Notes under the pieces: model-generated
What the model was told of the DNA's origin: nothing
Database searches by the model: none
What the model saw: the letters and a program-made list of their open reading frames with translations, nothing else
Part shown: piece after piece, positions 33,949 through 42,006 of the stretch
Numbering within the stretch: position 1 is the stretch's first letter
How the letters are laid out: every line of letters starts with the position of its first letter
From: CAYUZU01 sp964448675
GTDB taxonomy: Bacteria; Planctomycetota; Phycisphaerae; UBA1845; Fen-1342
Length of the DNA: 64,000 nucleotides
Direction: 5' to 3'
Assembly (NCBI GenBank): GCA_964448675.1
Contig: CAYUZU010000001.1
Location: 331,755 to 395,754 of the forward strand
Program-made: the position numbers and the translations under genes

Positions 33949-34770
33949 CTACTCACCAATGAGCCGCCGGGCGAGGCGTTCGCGAGCCCGCGTGACGCGC
34001 GCGGTGCCGTGGCGGACGGCCTCGATCAGATCGCGGTGCGGGCGGACCTCGTCCGCGACGCGCTGCAGCTCAACCTCGGCACAACGCCGGGCGACCAGGG
34101 CGACCTGCGGCGGGGGCCAGGGTCCGCCGCGCGGTTCGCTCACGATCACGGGCCAGCGGCCGGCGGATTCCAGCAGCGGGCCGATGCCCCGGTACAGCAC
34201 GGCGCAGGCCGCGGTCCGCTGGCCGGCGTTGCCCGCGGCGGCCCAACGCAGCAGGTCGGCGACGCCACGCGTGTCGGCCAGCTCGAGCCAGCCGGCAGCC
34301 CGGCCGATCGCGTCCCACGGGGTGCCTTGCGGGGTGGCGTCGGCGGCCCAACTGCGGAAACGGGCGGGGTCGGTGCGGGCGGCGGCGATCCAGGCGATAT
34401 AGCGGACGTAGGGGTGGCGGTCTTCGAGTGCCACGGGGGCGATCCGCGCGAAGTCCGCCGGTAGGCCGGCCTGCCCCAGTGCGTGGACGAAACCTTCACG
34501 CACGCGGGGATCCTCGGTGGCGGCCAGCTGCTGACGAATCACGGCCAGGGCCCGCGGGGCGTGCTCGGCGCCAACGATGGCCGCGGCCGCGCGGCGGTCG
34601 TTGGGGTCAGGGGAGTCCAGCAACGCCAGGGCGCGGCGGTCGTGGCGCGTCGCGGCTGCCAGCCAGACCAGCCAGCCGGCGGCGAGCAGCGCGATTAGCG
34701 TTGCCGCCATTGCTGTCACGCGGCGGCGCGCAGACCCGGGTTGGACGTTTGACGCGGCCATGGCCGGCAT
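33949..34770 (-). CDS. Membrane-anchored HEAT-like repeat protein
   Basis: This 273-residue protein has one membrane segment near residue 20-40 (MAATLIALLAAGWLVWLAAA), followed by helical repeats with the pattern of HEAT/PBS-lyase-type modules (LLDSPDPNDRRAAAAIVG; DPRVREGFVHALGQAGL; DRHPYVRYIAWIAAARTDPA). It would face the periplasm. Several ATG codons near the start (34770, 34761) are possible; none has a strong ribosome-binding site. No enzymatic motif is seen and the role is unknown. Confidence 0.65.
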   Translation of the reverse strand: MPAMAASNVQPGSARRRVTAMAATLIALLAAGWLVWLAAATRHDRRALALLDSPDPNDRRAAAAIVGAEHAPRALAVIRQQLAATEDPRVREGFVHALGQAGLPADFARIAPVALEDRHPYVRYIAWIAAARTDPARFRSWAADATPQGTPWDAIGRAAGWLELADTRGVADLLRWAAAGNAGQRTAACAVLYRGIGPLLESAGRWPVIVSEPRGGPWPPPQVALVARRCAEVELQRVADEVRPHRDLIEAVRHGTARVTRARERLARRLIGE

Positions 34771-34880
34771 GGTAGCGCCGCCGGCGCGGGCGTCAATCGT
34801 GCCGTCCCGATTGCCTGCCCCGCCCAAGCCGGGTACACTCCCCGGTTCTACCGGCTACAGCGAGAAGGCAGGTAACTCCA

Positions 34881-35348
34881 ATGACGCAAGTGATTTCTGC
34901 GAAGCTCGACGCGAAGCCACACCGGTTCGCGATCGTCGTGGGACGTTTCAACGAGTTCATCACGTCGCGGCTGGTCGCGGGGGCGATCGATGAGCTGGTT
35001 CGCCATGGGGCCGAAGAGGACAACCTGACGCAGGTCTGGGTGCCCGGGTCGTGGGAGATTCCGCTGGCGGCCCAGAAGCTGGCGACGGCGGGACGCTATG
35101 CGGCGGTGATCTGCCTGGGGTGTGTGATCCGCGGCCAGACGCCGCACTTCGAGTATGTCGCGAGCGAAGTGTCGAAGGGGATCGCACAGGTGTCGCTGGC
35201 GACGGGGGTGCCGGTGACGTTTGGGGTGATCACGGCGGAGTCGCTGGACCAGGCTGTTGACCGGGCCGGTGCGAAGACGGGAAACAAGGGGGCGGACGCG
35301 GCCCGGGCCGCGCTCGAGATGGCGAACCTGTTGACCATGATCAAATAG
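34881..35348 (+). CDS. ribH: 6,7-dimethyl-8-ribityllumazine synthase
   Basis: This 155-residue enzyme catalyses the penultimate step of riboflavin synthesis, joining 5-amino-6-ribitylaminouracil with 3,4-dihydroxy-2-butanone 4-phosphate. Signatures are FNEFITSRLVAGAIDELVRH, VPGSWEIPLAAQKLA and CLGCVIRGQTPHFEYVASEV (the catalytic His is in the last). KGADAARAALEMANLL closes the protein. It heads a ribH-nusB-ftsY run, a frequent bacterial order. Confidence 0.96.
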   Translation: MTQVISAKLDAKPHRFAIVVGRFNEFITSRLVAGAIDELVRHGAEEDNLTQVWVPGSWEIPLAAQKLATAGRYAAVICLGCVIRGQTPHFEYVASEVSKGIAQVSLATGVPVTFGVITAESLDQAVDRAGAKTGNKGADAARAALEMANLLTMIK

Positions 35349-35392
35349 TTGCCGGCGGCGCTGACCGTGCCTTGCAGGAGTCGATTGCCCGT

Positions 35393-35896
35393 ATGCCCCT
35401 GGCCAGACGTTCCCGAGCCCGCGTGTTGGCACTCCAGGCGTTGTGCGTCTACGAGACCGTGGGGGAGGCGTTTGATGCGGACCTGTCGGGTTTCCTGAGA
35501 GACGAATCGAACTACGAGGATCTCGCCTGGGACGAGCCGGTCGACAACGACACACTTGCCCGCGCGCGACGGCTGGCTCAGGGCACCTGGCACAAGCGGA
35601 ACGAGATCGACGGGTTGCTGAGCGGCTACGTCGAAGGCTGGTCGCTGCAGCGCATGCAGCCGGTGGACCGCAACATCCTGCGGCTGGGCATGTACGAGTT
35701 GCTGGAGGAGCGCAATACGCCGTTCCAGGTCGTGATCAACGAGGCGATCGAGTTGGCGCGGCATTTCGGCGGGGCGGAGTCGCCCGCATTCGTCAATGGC
35801 GTGCTGGATGGGTTACGGCGGAAGATCGAGGCGGAGCGTGCGACCGGCGTGACGGTGACGCCGGCTCCGGAGTCGCCGCGGTCGGAGGAGGCGTGA
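35393..35896 (+). CDS. nusB: Transcription antitermination protein NusB
   Basis: This 167-residue helical RNA-binding protein works with NusE (S10) in rRNA antitermination. The N-terminus ARRSRARVLALQALCVYETV and the segment MQPVDRNILRLGMYELLEER, then INEAIELARHFGGAESPAFV and NGVLDGLRRKI, match the family closely. Start ATG 35393 is preferred over a TTG seven codons upstream; AGGAG lies at 35376-35380. A 20-residue C-terminal tail is not conserved. It is 9 bp from ftsY. Confidence 0.95.
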   Translation: MPLARRSRARVLALQALCVYETVGEAFDADLSGFLRDESNYEDLAWDEPVDNDTLARARRLAQGTWHKRNEIDGLLSGYVEGWSLQRMQPVDRNILRLGMYELLEERNTPFQVVINEAIELARHFGGAESPAFVNGVLDGLRRKIEAERATGVTVTPAPESPRSEEA

Positions 35897-35905
35897 GGAA
35901 GGCCC

Positions 35906-36820
35906 ATGGGGTTGTTTGATGCACTGAAGCGCGGGCTGAAGAAGACGCAGGAAAAGATCATGTCCGGGCTGGCGGCGGTGCTGCCGGTCGGACGCAAGAT
36001 CGACGAGGCCCTGCTCGACGACCTGACCGACGCGATGCTCAGCGGCGACATGGGGCCCAGCGCCGTGATGGGGCTGGTGGACGAGGTGCGGGCCGCGTGG
36101 AAGCAGGGAGAGATCAAAGAGGCGCAGGAGATTCTGCCGTTCCTCAAGCAGCGCATTGCCAGCACCTGGCCGGCGAGCGACCGCAGCCTCAACCACGCGC
36201 CGGCGCCGCCCACCGTGATCTGTGTCGTCGGCATCAACGGCTCGGGCAAGACGACCAGCGTGGCCAAGCTGGCCTACTGGTTGCGGCAGCAGGGCCACTC
36301 GGTGCTGCTCGGCGCGTGCGACACCTTCCGCGCCGCGGCGATCGAGCAGCTCACCATCTGGTCCGAACGCGTCGGCGCCGAGATCATCAAGCATCAGCAC
36401 AACAGCGACCCGGCGGCGGTCGCGTATGACGCCTGCGATGCGGCGATCGCGCGCAAGGTCGACATGCTGCTGCTCGACACCGCCGGCCGGCTGCACACGC
36501 AGGAGCACCTGATGCGCGAGCTGGAGAAGATCCAGCGCGTTGTGCAGAAACGCATCCCGGACGGGCCGCACGAGACGCTGCTCGTGCTCGATGCGACGAT
36601 CGGCCAGAACGCGATCAACCAGGCACGCATCTTCTCGCAGTCCACCAACGTCACGGGGCTGTTCCTGGCCAAGCTCGATGGCTCCGCAAAGGGCGGCATC
36701 GTGGTGGGGATCCGCGACCAGCTCGATATCCCGGTCAAGTTCGTCGGTTTGGGCGAGACGATCGAAGCGATCGAGCCGTTCGATCCGGAGACCTTTGTCG
36801 AGGCCATGTTCACGAAATAG
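35906..36820 (+). CDS. ftsY: Signal recognition particle receptor FtsY
   Basis: This 304-residue GTPase receives ribosome-SRP complexes at the membrane. The NG domain has all GTPase elements: GINGSGKTTSVAKLAYWL (G1), ACDTFRAAAIEQL, LLLDTAGRLHTQEHL, and LAKLDGSAKGGIVVG. The acidic A domain of enteric FtsY is absent; a short amphipathic N-terminus (LFDALKRGLKKTQEKI) can serve as membrane anchor. Length is typical of non-enteric FtsY. Confidence 0.96.
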   Translation: MGLFDALKRGLKKTQEKIMSGLAAVLPVGRKIDEALLDDLTDAMLSGDMGPSAVMGLVDEVRAAWKQGEIKEAQEILPFLKQRIASTWPASDRSLNHAPAPPTVICVVGINGSGKTTSVAKLAYWLRQQGHSVLLGACDTFRAAAIEQLTIWSERVGAEIIKHQHNSDPAAVAYDACDAAIARKVDMLLLDTAGRLHTQEHLMRELEKIQRVVQKRIPDGPHETLLVLDATIGQNAINQARIFSQSTNVTGLFLAKLDGSAKGGIVVGIRDQLDIPVKFVGLGETIEAIEPFDPETFVEAMFTK

Positions 36821-36847
36821 AATCTGACGGGTTGAGGGAGTCCGACC

Positions 36848-38302
36848 ATGCACCCGTTGCTCGATCCGTTTGAGAAAAACTGCGCGTCGCGCGGCGGCCA
36901 CCTGGCGGCGGCGGACGAGGCGCTGCAACTGGATTACCGCAGTTTTCGCGCCCTGGCTTGCGGGCTGGCGGCCCAGATCGACGGCCAGACGGGCAAGCCG
37001 CACGTCGGAACGCTGATTCCGACGTCGGTGGCGGGGGCGTTGGCGGTGTTTGCCTGCTGGTATGCAGGCAAGACACCCGTGCCGCTGAACTTCCTGCTGG
37101 CGCCGGAAGAGCTCGTCAAGATCATCCGCGACGCCGGCATCGATACGGTCATCGCGCATGAGCGTTTTGCGCCGGCGGCCCAGGCGGCCGGGCTTCGCGT
37201 CATCATGCTCGGCCCCGAGACGCTCGTGCCGGGTGACATGGACGCGCCGAGTATCGAGCCGGAGCGACTCGGGGCGCTGATCTACACCTCGGGCACGGCA
37301 GGCGACCCGAAGGGCGTGTGCCTGAGCTATGACAACCTCGCGCGAAACGCGCAGGCTTGTATCGAAGCGGCGGACCTCTCGCCCGATCAGGTGTTCCTCG
37401 GCGTACTGCCGCAGTTTCACGCCTTTGGCCTGACCGCGACAACCATCGTGCCGCTGGTCATGGGGGCCACGGTGTACTATGTGCCGCGCTTCAGCCCGAC
37501 CGGTGTCGTGAATCTCATCAACGAGAAGAAGGTGTCCGTCTTCATCACGATCGCGAGCATGTTCGGCGCGATCGCCACGATGAAGAGCGCGACGCGCGAA
37601 CAGCTTGCCAGCCTGACGCATCCGGTCAGTGGCGGTGAGCCGTTGCCGCCACGAGTCGCGGAGGCATTCGAGCAGCGCTTTGGCGTGCGGATTCTCGAGG
37701 GGTACGGCATGACCGAGGCGTCACCCGTCGTGACGCTGAACACACCGCGGCACTTCCGCGCCGGCACGGTGGGGCAGCCGCTGCCCGGCATCGCGGTGGC
37801 GGCGGTGGACGACGCGGGCCGGCCCCTGCCGCCGGGCACGGATGGCCAACTCGTGATCCGCGGGCACTGCGTGATGCAGGGCTACCTGAATAAGCCGGAG
37901 CAGACCGCCGCGACCATCCGCGACGGCGGGCTGTGGAGTGGCGATATCGGGCAGGTCGACGCCGACGGCTTCGTCAAGATCACCGGCCGCGCCAAGGATA
38001 TGATGATTGTCGGCGGCGAGAACGTCTTTCCGTTCGAGATCGAGAGCGTGCTGGTGGCGCATCCGGCCGTCGCCGAGGCCGCGGTGGTGGGGGTGCCGGA
38101 CGACGTGCGGGGCGAGGTGCCGGTGGCGTTCGTGATTCCCGCCGAAGGGCACGAATCCGTGCGTGACACTGACATCCGGGCGTTTTGCCGCGAGCGGCTG
38201 GCGGCGTACAAGGTGCCGCGCGAGGTGTACATGTCGACGGACCTGCCGCGGGGACCGACCGGTAAGATCCTCAAGCGGGCCCTGCAGCGGCCGGGAGGCT
38301 GA
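36848..38302 (+). CDS. AMP-dependent synthetase/acyl-CoA ligase family enzyme
   Basis: This 484-residue adenylating enzyme has A3 LIYTSGTAGDPKGVCLSYDN, A5 GYGMTEASPVVTLN, A7 WSGDIGQVDADGF, A8 ITGRAKDMMIVGGENVFPFE and A10 PRGPTGKILKRAL with the catalytic lysine. It activates a carboxylate, probably a fatty acid, to the acyl-AMP and then to acyl-CoA or an acyl carrier. Substrate cannot be fixed from the sequence. It is 27 bp after ftsY and may be part of the same transcript. Confidence 0.88.
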   Translation: MHPLLDPFEKNCASRGGHLAAADEALQLDYRSFRALACGLAAQIDGQTGKPHVGTLIPTSVAGALAVFACWYAGKTPVPLNFLLAPEELVKIIRDAGIDTVIAHERFAPAAQAAGLRVIMLGPETLVPGDMDAPSIEPERLGALIYTSGTAGDPKGVCLSYDNLARNAQACIEAADLSPDQVFLGVLPQFHAFGLTATTIVPLVMGATVYYVPRFSPTGVVNLINEKKVSVFITIASMFGAIATMKSATREQLASLTHPVSGGEPLPPRVAEAFEQRFGVRILEGYGMTEASPVVTLNTPRHFRAGTVGQPLPGIAVAAVDDAGRPLPPGTDGQLVIRGHCVMQGYLNKPEQTAATIRDGGLWSGDIGQVDADGFVKITGRAKDMMIVGGENVFPFEIESVLVAHPAVAEAAVVGVPDDVRGEVPVAFVIPAEGHESVRDTDIRAFCRERLAAYKVPREVYMSTDLPRGPTGKILKRALQRPGG

Positions 38303-38310
38303 TGGGCGGG

Positions 38311-38340
38311 TTGCCGCCGGCCGCGATTCGATGCTATACT
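38311..38340 (+). promoter_or_regulatory. Sigma-70-type promoter upstream of tRNA-Cys
   Basis: TTGCCG (38311-38316) and TATACT (38335-38340) are 18 bp apart. It points to tRNA-Cys, whose 5' end is about 114 bp downstream of the likely start. A 30-bp tandem repeat lies between. Confidence 0.5.
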
Positions 38341-38341
38341 C

Positions 38342-38401
38342 CGGGTTGCCGCTGTGCGGGCCGGCGTTGGTCGGGTTGCTGCTGTGCGGGCCGGCGTTGG
38401 T
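38342..38401. repeat. Two tandem 30-bp repeats in the tRNA-Cys leader
   Basis: Units 38342-38371 and 38372-38401 share CGGGTTG(C/T)(C/T)GCTGTGCGGG-type sequence and differ at one or two bases. Function unknown. Confidence 0.7.
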
Positions 38402-38460
38402 GTTGTGCGAATCCGTGTCGCTGCGGCGCGGGCCGGTGCCGGCGGGCGGCGTGACAGATT

Positions 38461-38534
38461 GGTGGCGTGCCCGAGTGGACTAAGGGAGCGGATTGCAAAT
38501 CCGCGATTCGTGGGTTCGAATCCCACCGCCACCT
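38461..38534 (+). tRNA. tRNA-Cys(GCA)
   Basis: The acceptor GGTGGCG pairs with CGCCACC (38527-38533), with a T discriminator base. The anticodon stem GCGGA/TCCGC surrounds loop TTGCAAA with anticodon GCA, and the T arm is GTGGG-TTCGAAT-CCCAC. CCA is not encoded. The 3' part from 38485 on is duplicated at 53001-53051, the other end of an integrated island. This left copy is the complete tRNA gene. Confidence 0.96.
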
Positions 38535-39157
38535 TTTCCGAATTGCTCTGCATCGCTTCGCAAGCCCTCGCATTGTCCCCCTATTTTCAGGGTTTTTTTG
38601 GCGCTACTCGATTCGGGCTGCGCTGAACGTCTCTCGAAACGGGTCGCGCCGCTTCGCAAGGTTTCGCGTACCGATTGTCGGGGTTTAAGGTGGGGGTCAG
38701 TCTTGCCGTTCGCGGGGGCTGCATCATACGTGCCGGTCGCCGCCAAGGCTTGGTCTTCGTGGTCCGCCGAGTCCCGCTCCAGGTCCGGGAGTCGGGCCAA
38801 GGCCCCGTCCAGGTCGTGAATGCCCACCTTGGCGTAGATGTTCATTGTCAGTCGGGGGTCGCTATGCCGGGCAAGTTCCTGCGCCACCTTGGCCGACACG
38901 CAAGACTGCACGAGCAGCGTGACGTAGGACACCCTGAGCGAATGAAAATCGACGGTCTGGCCGTCGGGTCGGTCGGTGCTCAGGAAATCGCTCTGACGCC
39001 GCTCACGGCGTTCTGCGGGGTTGCCGGTGGCACGAATCCACCGCGCCCGCGCCCGACGCAGGTCGGCCCGGATCATCCCGGCCGCGTGCTTGTACCAGTG
39101 CCCCGGCCACAGGGGGCCGGCGCCCCCGCCCCTTGCCGAGAGCTGATTGGCCTCATC
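38480..39157 (-). pseudogene. 5'-truncated tyrosine recombinase (integrase) at the left island end
   Basis: The frame is open from 39157 (just after an in-frame TAG at 39158-39160) to 38480. Only the second part of the catalytic domain is left: GHWYKHAAGMIRADLRRARA, then FHSLRVSYVTLL (Arg), LARHSDPRLTMNIYAKV (His and the Tyr nucleophile). The N-terminal core-binding domain and first catalytic arginine are missing, and I do not find them in the 400 bp upstream. The C-terminus reads through attL, and its last residues (GGGGIRTHESRICNPL) are antisense tRNA. The first ATG in frame is 39076. Confidence 0.8.
38485..38535. repeat. Left attachment site (attL) of the tRNA-Cys island
   Basis: These 51 bp are identical to 53001-53051. 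They cover the 3' two thirds of tRNA-Cys, from the base before the anticodon stem to one base past the acceptor. Such direct repeats are left by site-specific integration into a tRNA gene. Confidence 0.93.
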
Positions 39158-39570
39158 CTACTCGCACGCGGCGGGCGTTGGCTATTGGGGGAATACGGTA
39201 GATCTCGGCCCACGACGGGAACGGCCGCCTGGTGCGCCAAAGCTGGCTCCGGGGCGCAGGGGCGTTGCGAACATGTAACGCGAGGCTGCGATCGGACTTA
39301 CAGGTGGATGCTGGACTACTCGCGGGCGGACAAGCGTCGGCACGCCGCCGACGCTGGGCCACCCAGCCCTGCCCAGCACTGGTACACTTTGCCCGCTTGC
39401 TGACACATCGGTGGACTGGGTGAAAACCTGCCGTTTGCGGGCCTTGTCGCAGGGGCGAGCTCTTCCGTACCAGGACCGCACGCCTGCGACTGAACCACGC
39501 GTGCGCGGCCGCGGGACCTCAGTCCTGATGGCCGCGCACGTCAGTTTACCCGGGCTCAGGCCCCGAGGGG
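39158..39570. other. 413-bp stretch without a gene; holds a cruciform at 39501-39539
   Basis: No gene is supported. GTGCGCGGCC (39501-39510) and GGCCGCGCAC (39530-39539) form a perfect 10-bp inverted repeat, with a smaller GGAC/GTCC hairpin inside its loop. It is 31 bp beyond the stop of the minus-strand gene at 39571 and may end that transcript. Confidence 0.55.
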
Positions 39571-41910
39571 CTAGGGACACGTCGTATTCTGCGCCGCGAC
39601 GAAGCCGTCGATGTCGCGCCAGTCGACGTGGCCATCGGGGACGTCGATGGCGGTCGGCCCGCCGATGTCGCTGTTTTCGAACGGACACGTCGGTGGCGTT
39701 CCGTAGACGTTCATGTGCAGCGCGTGCCAGGCCGACACGTTGTCGTTCTGCGCCGCGACAAAGAAGTCGATGTCGCGCCAGTCGACGTTTCCATTGCAGT
39801 TGGCGTCGCCGAGGCAGCCTTGCGGCATGCAGCCCCAGCGGGCCCAATAGAACGACGGGGCACCGCCAGCAGTTGTAAACCAACCGCCAGCAATCAGTTC
39901 GTCATCGAAGACGGCGAGGGCGGTGACAGGGTCATCCGTGCCTTCCTGCAACGGTACCCACTGGCTGCCATCCCACTGGGCGATGTGGTCGGCTACGTCG
40001 CTGTCCTCCTGGGTGAAGTGGCCGCCCGCCACCAGCATGCCTTCGTATTCCGCCAAGGCGTATGCTGCATCCCCCAGTCCGTTGCCGAGGCCTGACCAAT
40101 TGGAGCCATCCCATTGTGCGATGCCCGTCGCCTCAGGGCTTCCCGACTCATAGAACATTCCCCCGGCAATCAAGCTGTTGTCGTAGACGCTCAGGCACTC
40201 GACCACGTCGTTCAGACCGTCGCCGAGTGCGGACCAATTGGTGCCATCCCAAGATGCGACGTTGTTGACGTTGACGCCCCCCGCGGACTCGATCCATCCG
40301 CCGGCGACGAGCTTGTTGTCGTATGTGGTGAGCGCATGGACACTCGCGTACTCGCTGAAACTGCCACCGAGGGGCGCCCATACGTCGCCGTCCCATCTCG
40401 CGATGCCCACGGTCGTCACGCCACCGATGCGCATGATGTCGCCGCCGACGATCAGGTTTCCGTCGAACTGCGCAATCGCCCACACAGCTCCGCGCATGTC
40501 TCCGCCAAGATCCGACCAGGTTGCGCCGTCCCACAATGCCAAGCCGCTCGTGGGGGTCGTGCCCGCCTGGGTGAACCAACCGGCCACGACCAGGTCCTCG
40601 CCGTAGGTGCCGAGAGCGTACACCGGACCGTTGACGCCACCACCCAGTTGCGACCAGGCTGTGCCATCCCAAGCGGCGATGTGATTGGCGCTGATGTCGG
40701 CTACGGCCGTGAAATCGCCACCCACGATCAATGCACCATCATGGACGAGCATCGCATTGATGCTCCAGTGGGGGCCATCGGTGACCATGTCGCTGAGTGA
40801 GGACCACATGTAGCCGGACCAGGACGCGACATGCTCGGCATGGCTGTCGCCGGCGTGGGTAAACCAACCGCCCACCAGCAACTCACCGTCTTGGGCCAGC
40901 ATCGCGTGTGGAGCACCGTCGAGCCCCTTCCCCAGGGCCGCCCAATACGAGCCGTTCCACGCAACGATGTGATTCGCGCTGACGCCATCCACTTCGTTGA
41001 AGTAGCCGCCCACGTACAAGGTCCCATCGGACACGCCCAATTCCTCAACGGAGCCGGTTGCCGAGCTGCAAAGCGGTGTCCAGCCATCGGCCTCCAGTTG
41101 CGCCACACCACCGGCCGGCGAGCCCCCTACGCTCGTGAAGTGTCCGCCTACGACGAGCGCGCCATCATAGATTGCGAAGTCGAGCACTGGCCACCCCCCG
41201 CCGGCGATCCCATCACCGATGGTGGTCCATGTGGCGCCGTCCCATTGGGCTACGTGGGCCGCGGCCACGCCGCCGGCCGTCGTGAAGCGGCCGCCGGCGA
41301 CGAGCTTGTCGTCGAAGACGATCAATGCGTCAATCGCCTCGTCCGTGCCGCCGCCAGGCAGCGGGGCCCAGGCAGCGCCGTCCCACTTGGCGATGTAGTC
41401 GATCTCGTGTTCGCCCGCCGAGTAGAGTTGGCCAGCGGCGATCAGCAAGCCGTTGTAGACAGCCAGCGTCAGCGGCGTTCCGCCGATGCCCCCGCCGAGC
41501 GGGGTCCATGTCGAGCCGTCCCACTGGGCGACGTTTCGCACGGAGACGCCATTGGCCGAGTTGAAGCTGCCGGCCGCCACCAGGCGCCCGTCGTAGACGG
41601 CCAGGGCGTTAACGACCGCGATCCCGTTGTCTTGCATGTTCCCCACGGCGGACCAATGGGCGCCATCCCACTTTGCAACGTTTGTCGGCATGTCGCCACC
41701 GGCGAGCGTGAACCAGCCGGCGACATAGACGGCCGGCCCATTGCCATCGTCATATTCGACCATGTCGTAGACGGCGCCGTTCACGCCGGGGAAGTTGAGT
41801 CCCTCGGTGTGAAGCCAACCGGGGGTGCAGTCCGCCAAGGCGGCGCAGGGGGTGAGCAGAGATACTGCCAGAATGAAGCCAAGCCGACGAAGCTCAGGGT
41901 TCGCGATCAT
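39571..41910 (-). CDS. Exported repeat protein (propeller-like) with dockerin-like C-terminus
   Basis: This 779-residue protein has a signal peptide (LRRLGFILAVSLLTPCAALA) and then about 13 repeats of about 55 residues. Their consensus is (V/I)AxWDGxxWxxLGxG followed by VxALxVYDxxLVAGGxFTxAGG; the pattern suggests kelch/WD-like blades. The end is a dockerin-like module with two calcium-loop units, ANCNGNVDWRDIDFFVAAQN and DVPDGHVDWRDIDGFVAAQN. Start ATG 41910 has AAAAGGAGGAA upstream; the longer frame is not supported. The dockerin DNA is identical to that of the next gene. It probably acts outside the cell; ligand unknown. Confidence 0.88.
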   Translation of the reverse strand: MIANPELRRLGFILAVSLLTPCAALADCTPGWLHTEGLNFPGVNGAVYDMVEYDDGNGPAVYVAGWFTLAGGDMPTNVAKWDGAHWSAVGNMQDNGIAVVNALAVYDGRLVAAGSFNSANGVSVRNVAQWDGSTWTPLGGGIGGTPLTLAVYNGLLIAAGQLYSAGEHEIDYIAKWDGAAWAPLPGGGTDEAIDALIVFDDKLVAGGRFTTAGGVAAAHVAQWDGATWTTIGDGIAGGGWPVLDFAIYDGALVVGGHFTSVGGSPAGGVAQLEADGWTPLCSSATGSVEELGVSDGTLYVGGYFNEVDGVSANHIVAWNGSYWAALGKGLDGAPHAMLAQDGELLVGGWFTHAGDSHAEHVASWSGYMWSSLSDMVTDGPHWSINAMLVHDGALIVGGDFTAVADISANHIAAWDGTAWSQLGGGVNGPVYALGTYGEDLVVAGWFTQAGTTPTSGLALWDGATWSDLGGDMRGAVWAIAQFDGNLIVGGDIMRIGGVTTVGIARWDGDVWAPLGGSFSEYASVHALTTYDNKLVAGGWIESAGGVNVNNVASWDGTNWSALGDGLNDVVECLSVYDNSLIAGGMFYESGSPEATGIAQWDGSNWSGLGNGLGDAAYALAEYEGMLVAGGHFTQEDSDVADHIAQWDGSQWVPLQEGTDDPVTALAVFDDELIAGGWFTTAGGAPSFYWARWGCMPQGCLGDANCNGNVDWRDIDFFVAAQNDNVSAWHALHMNVYGTPPTCPFENSDIGGPTAIDVPDGHVDWRDIDGFVAAQNTTCP
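39596..39817. repeat. 222-bp dockerin repeat, copy A
   Basis: Identical base for base to 42032-42253. It encodes the C-terminal dockerin-like module of the gene at 39571. Flanking bases differ immediately on both sides. Confidence 0.95.
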
Positions 41911-42006
41911 GCCACTATTCCTCCTTTTGAACACAGCTACGATACGCTTCGTTTTATCAGAAAATGAGCACGGCGACGCGCCACCGACCACTTTGGTCAG
42001 TCAATG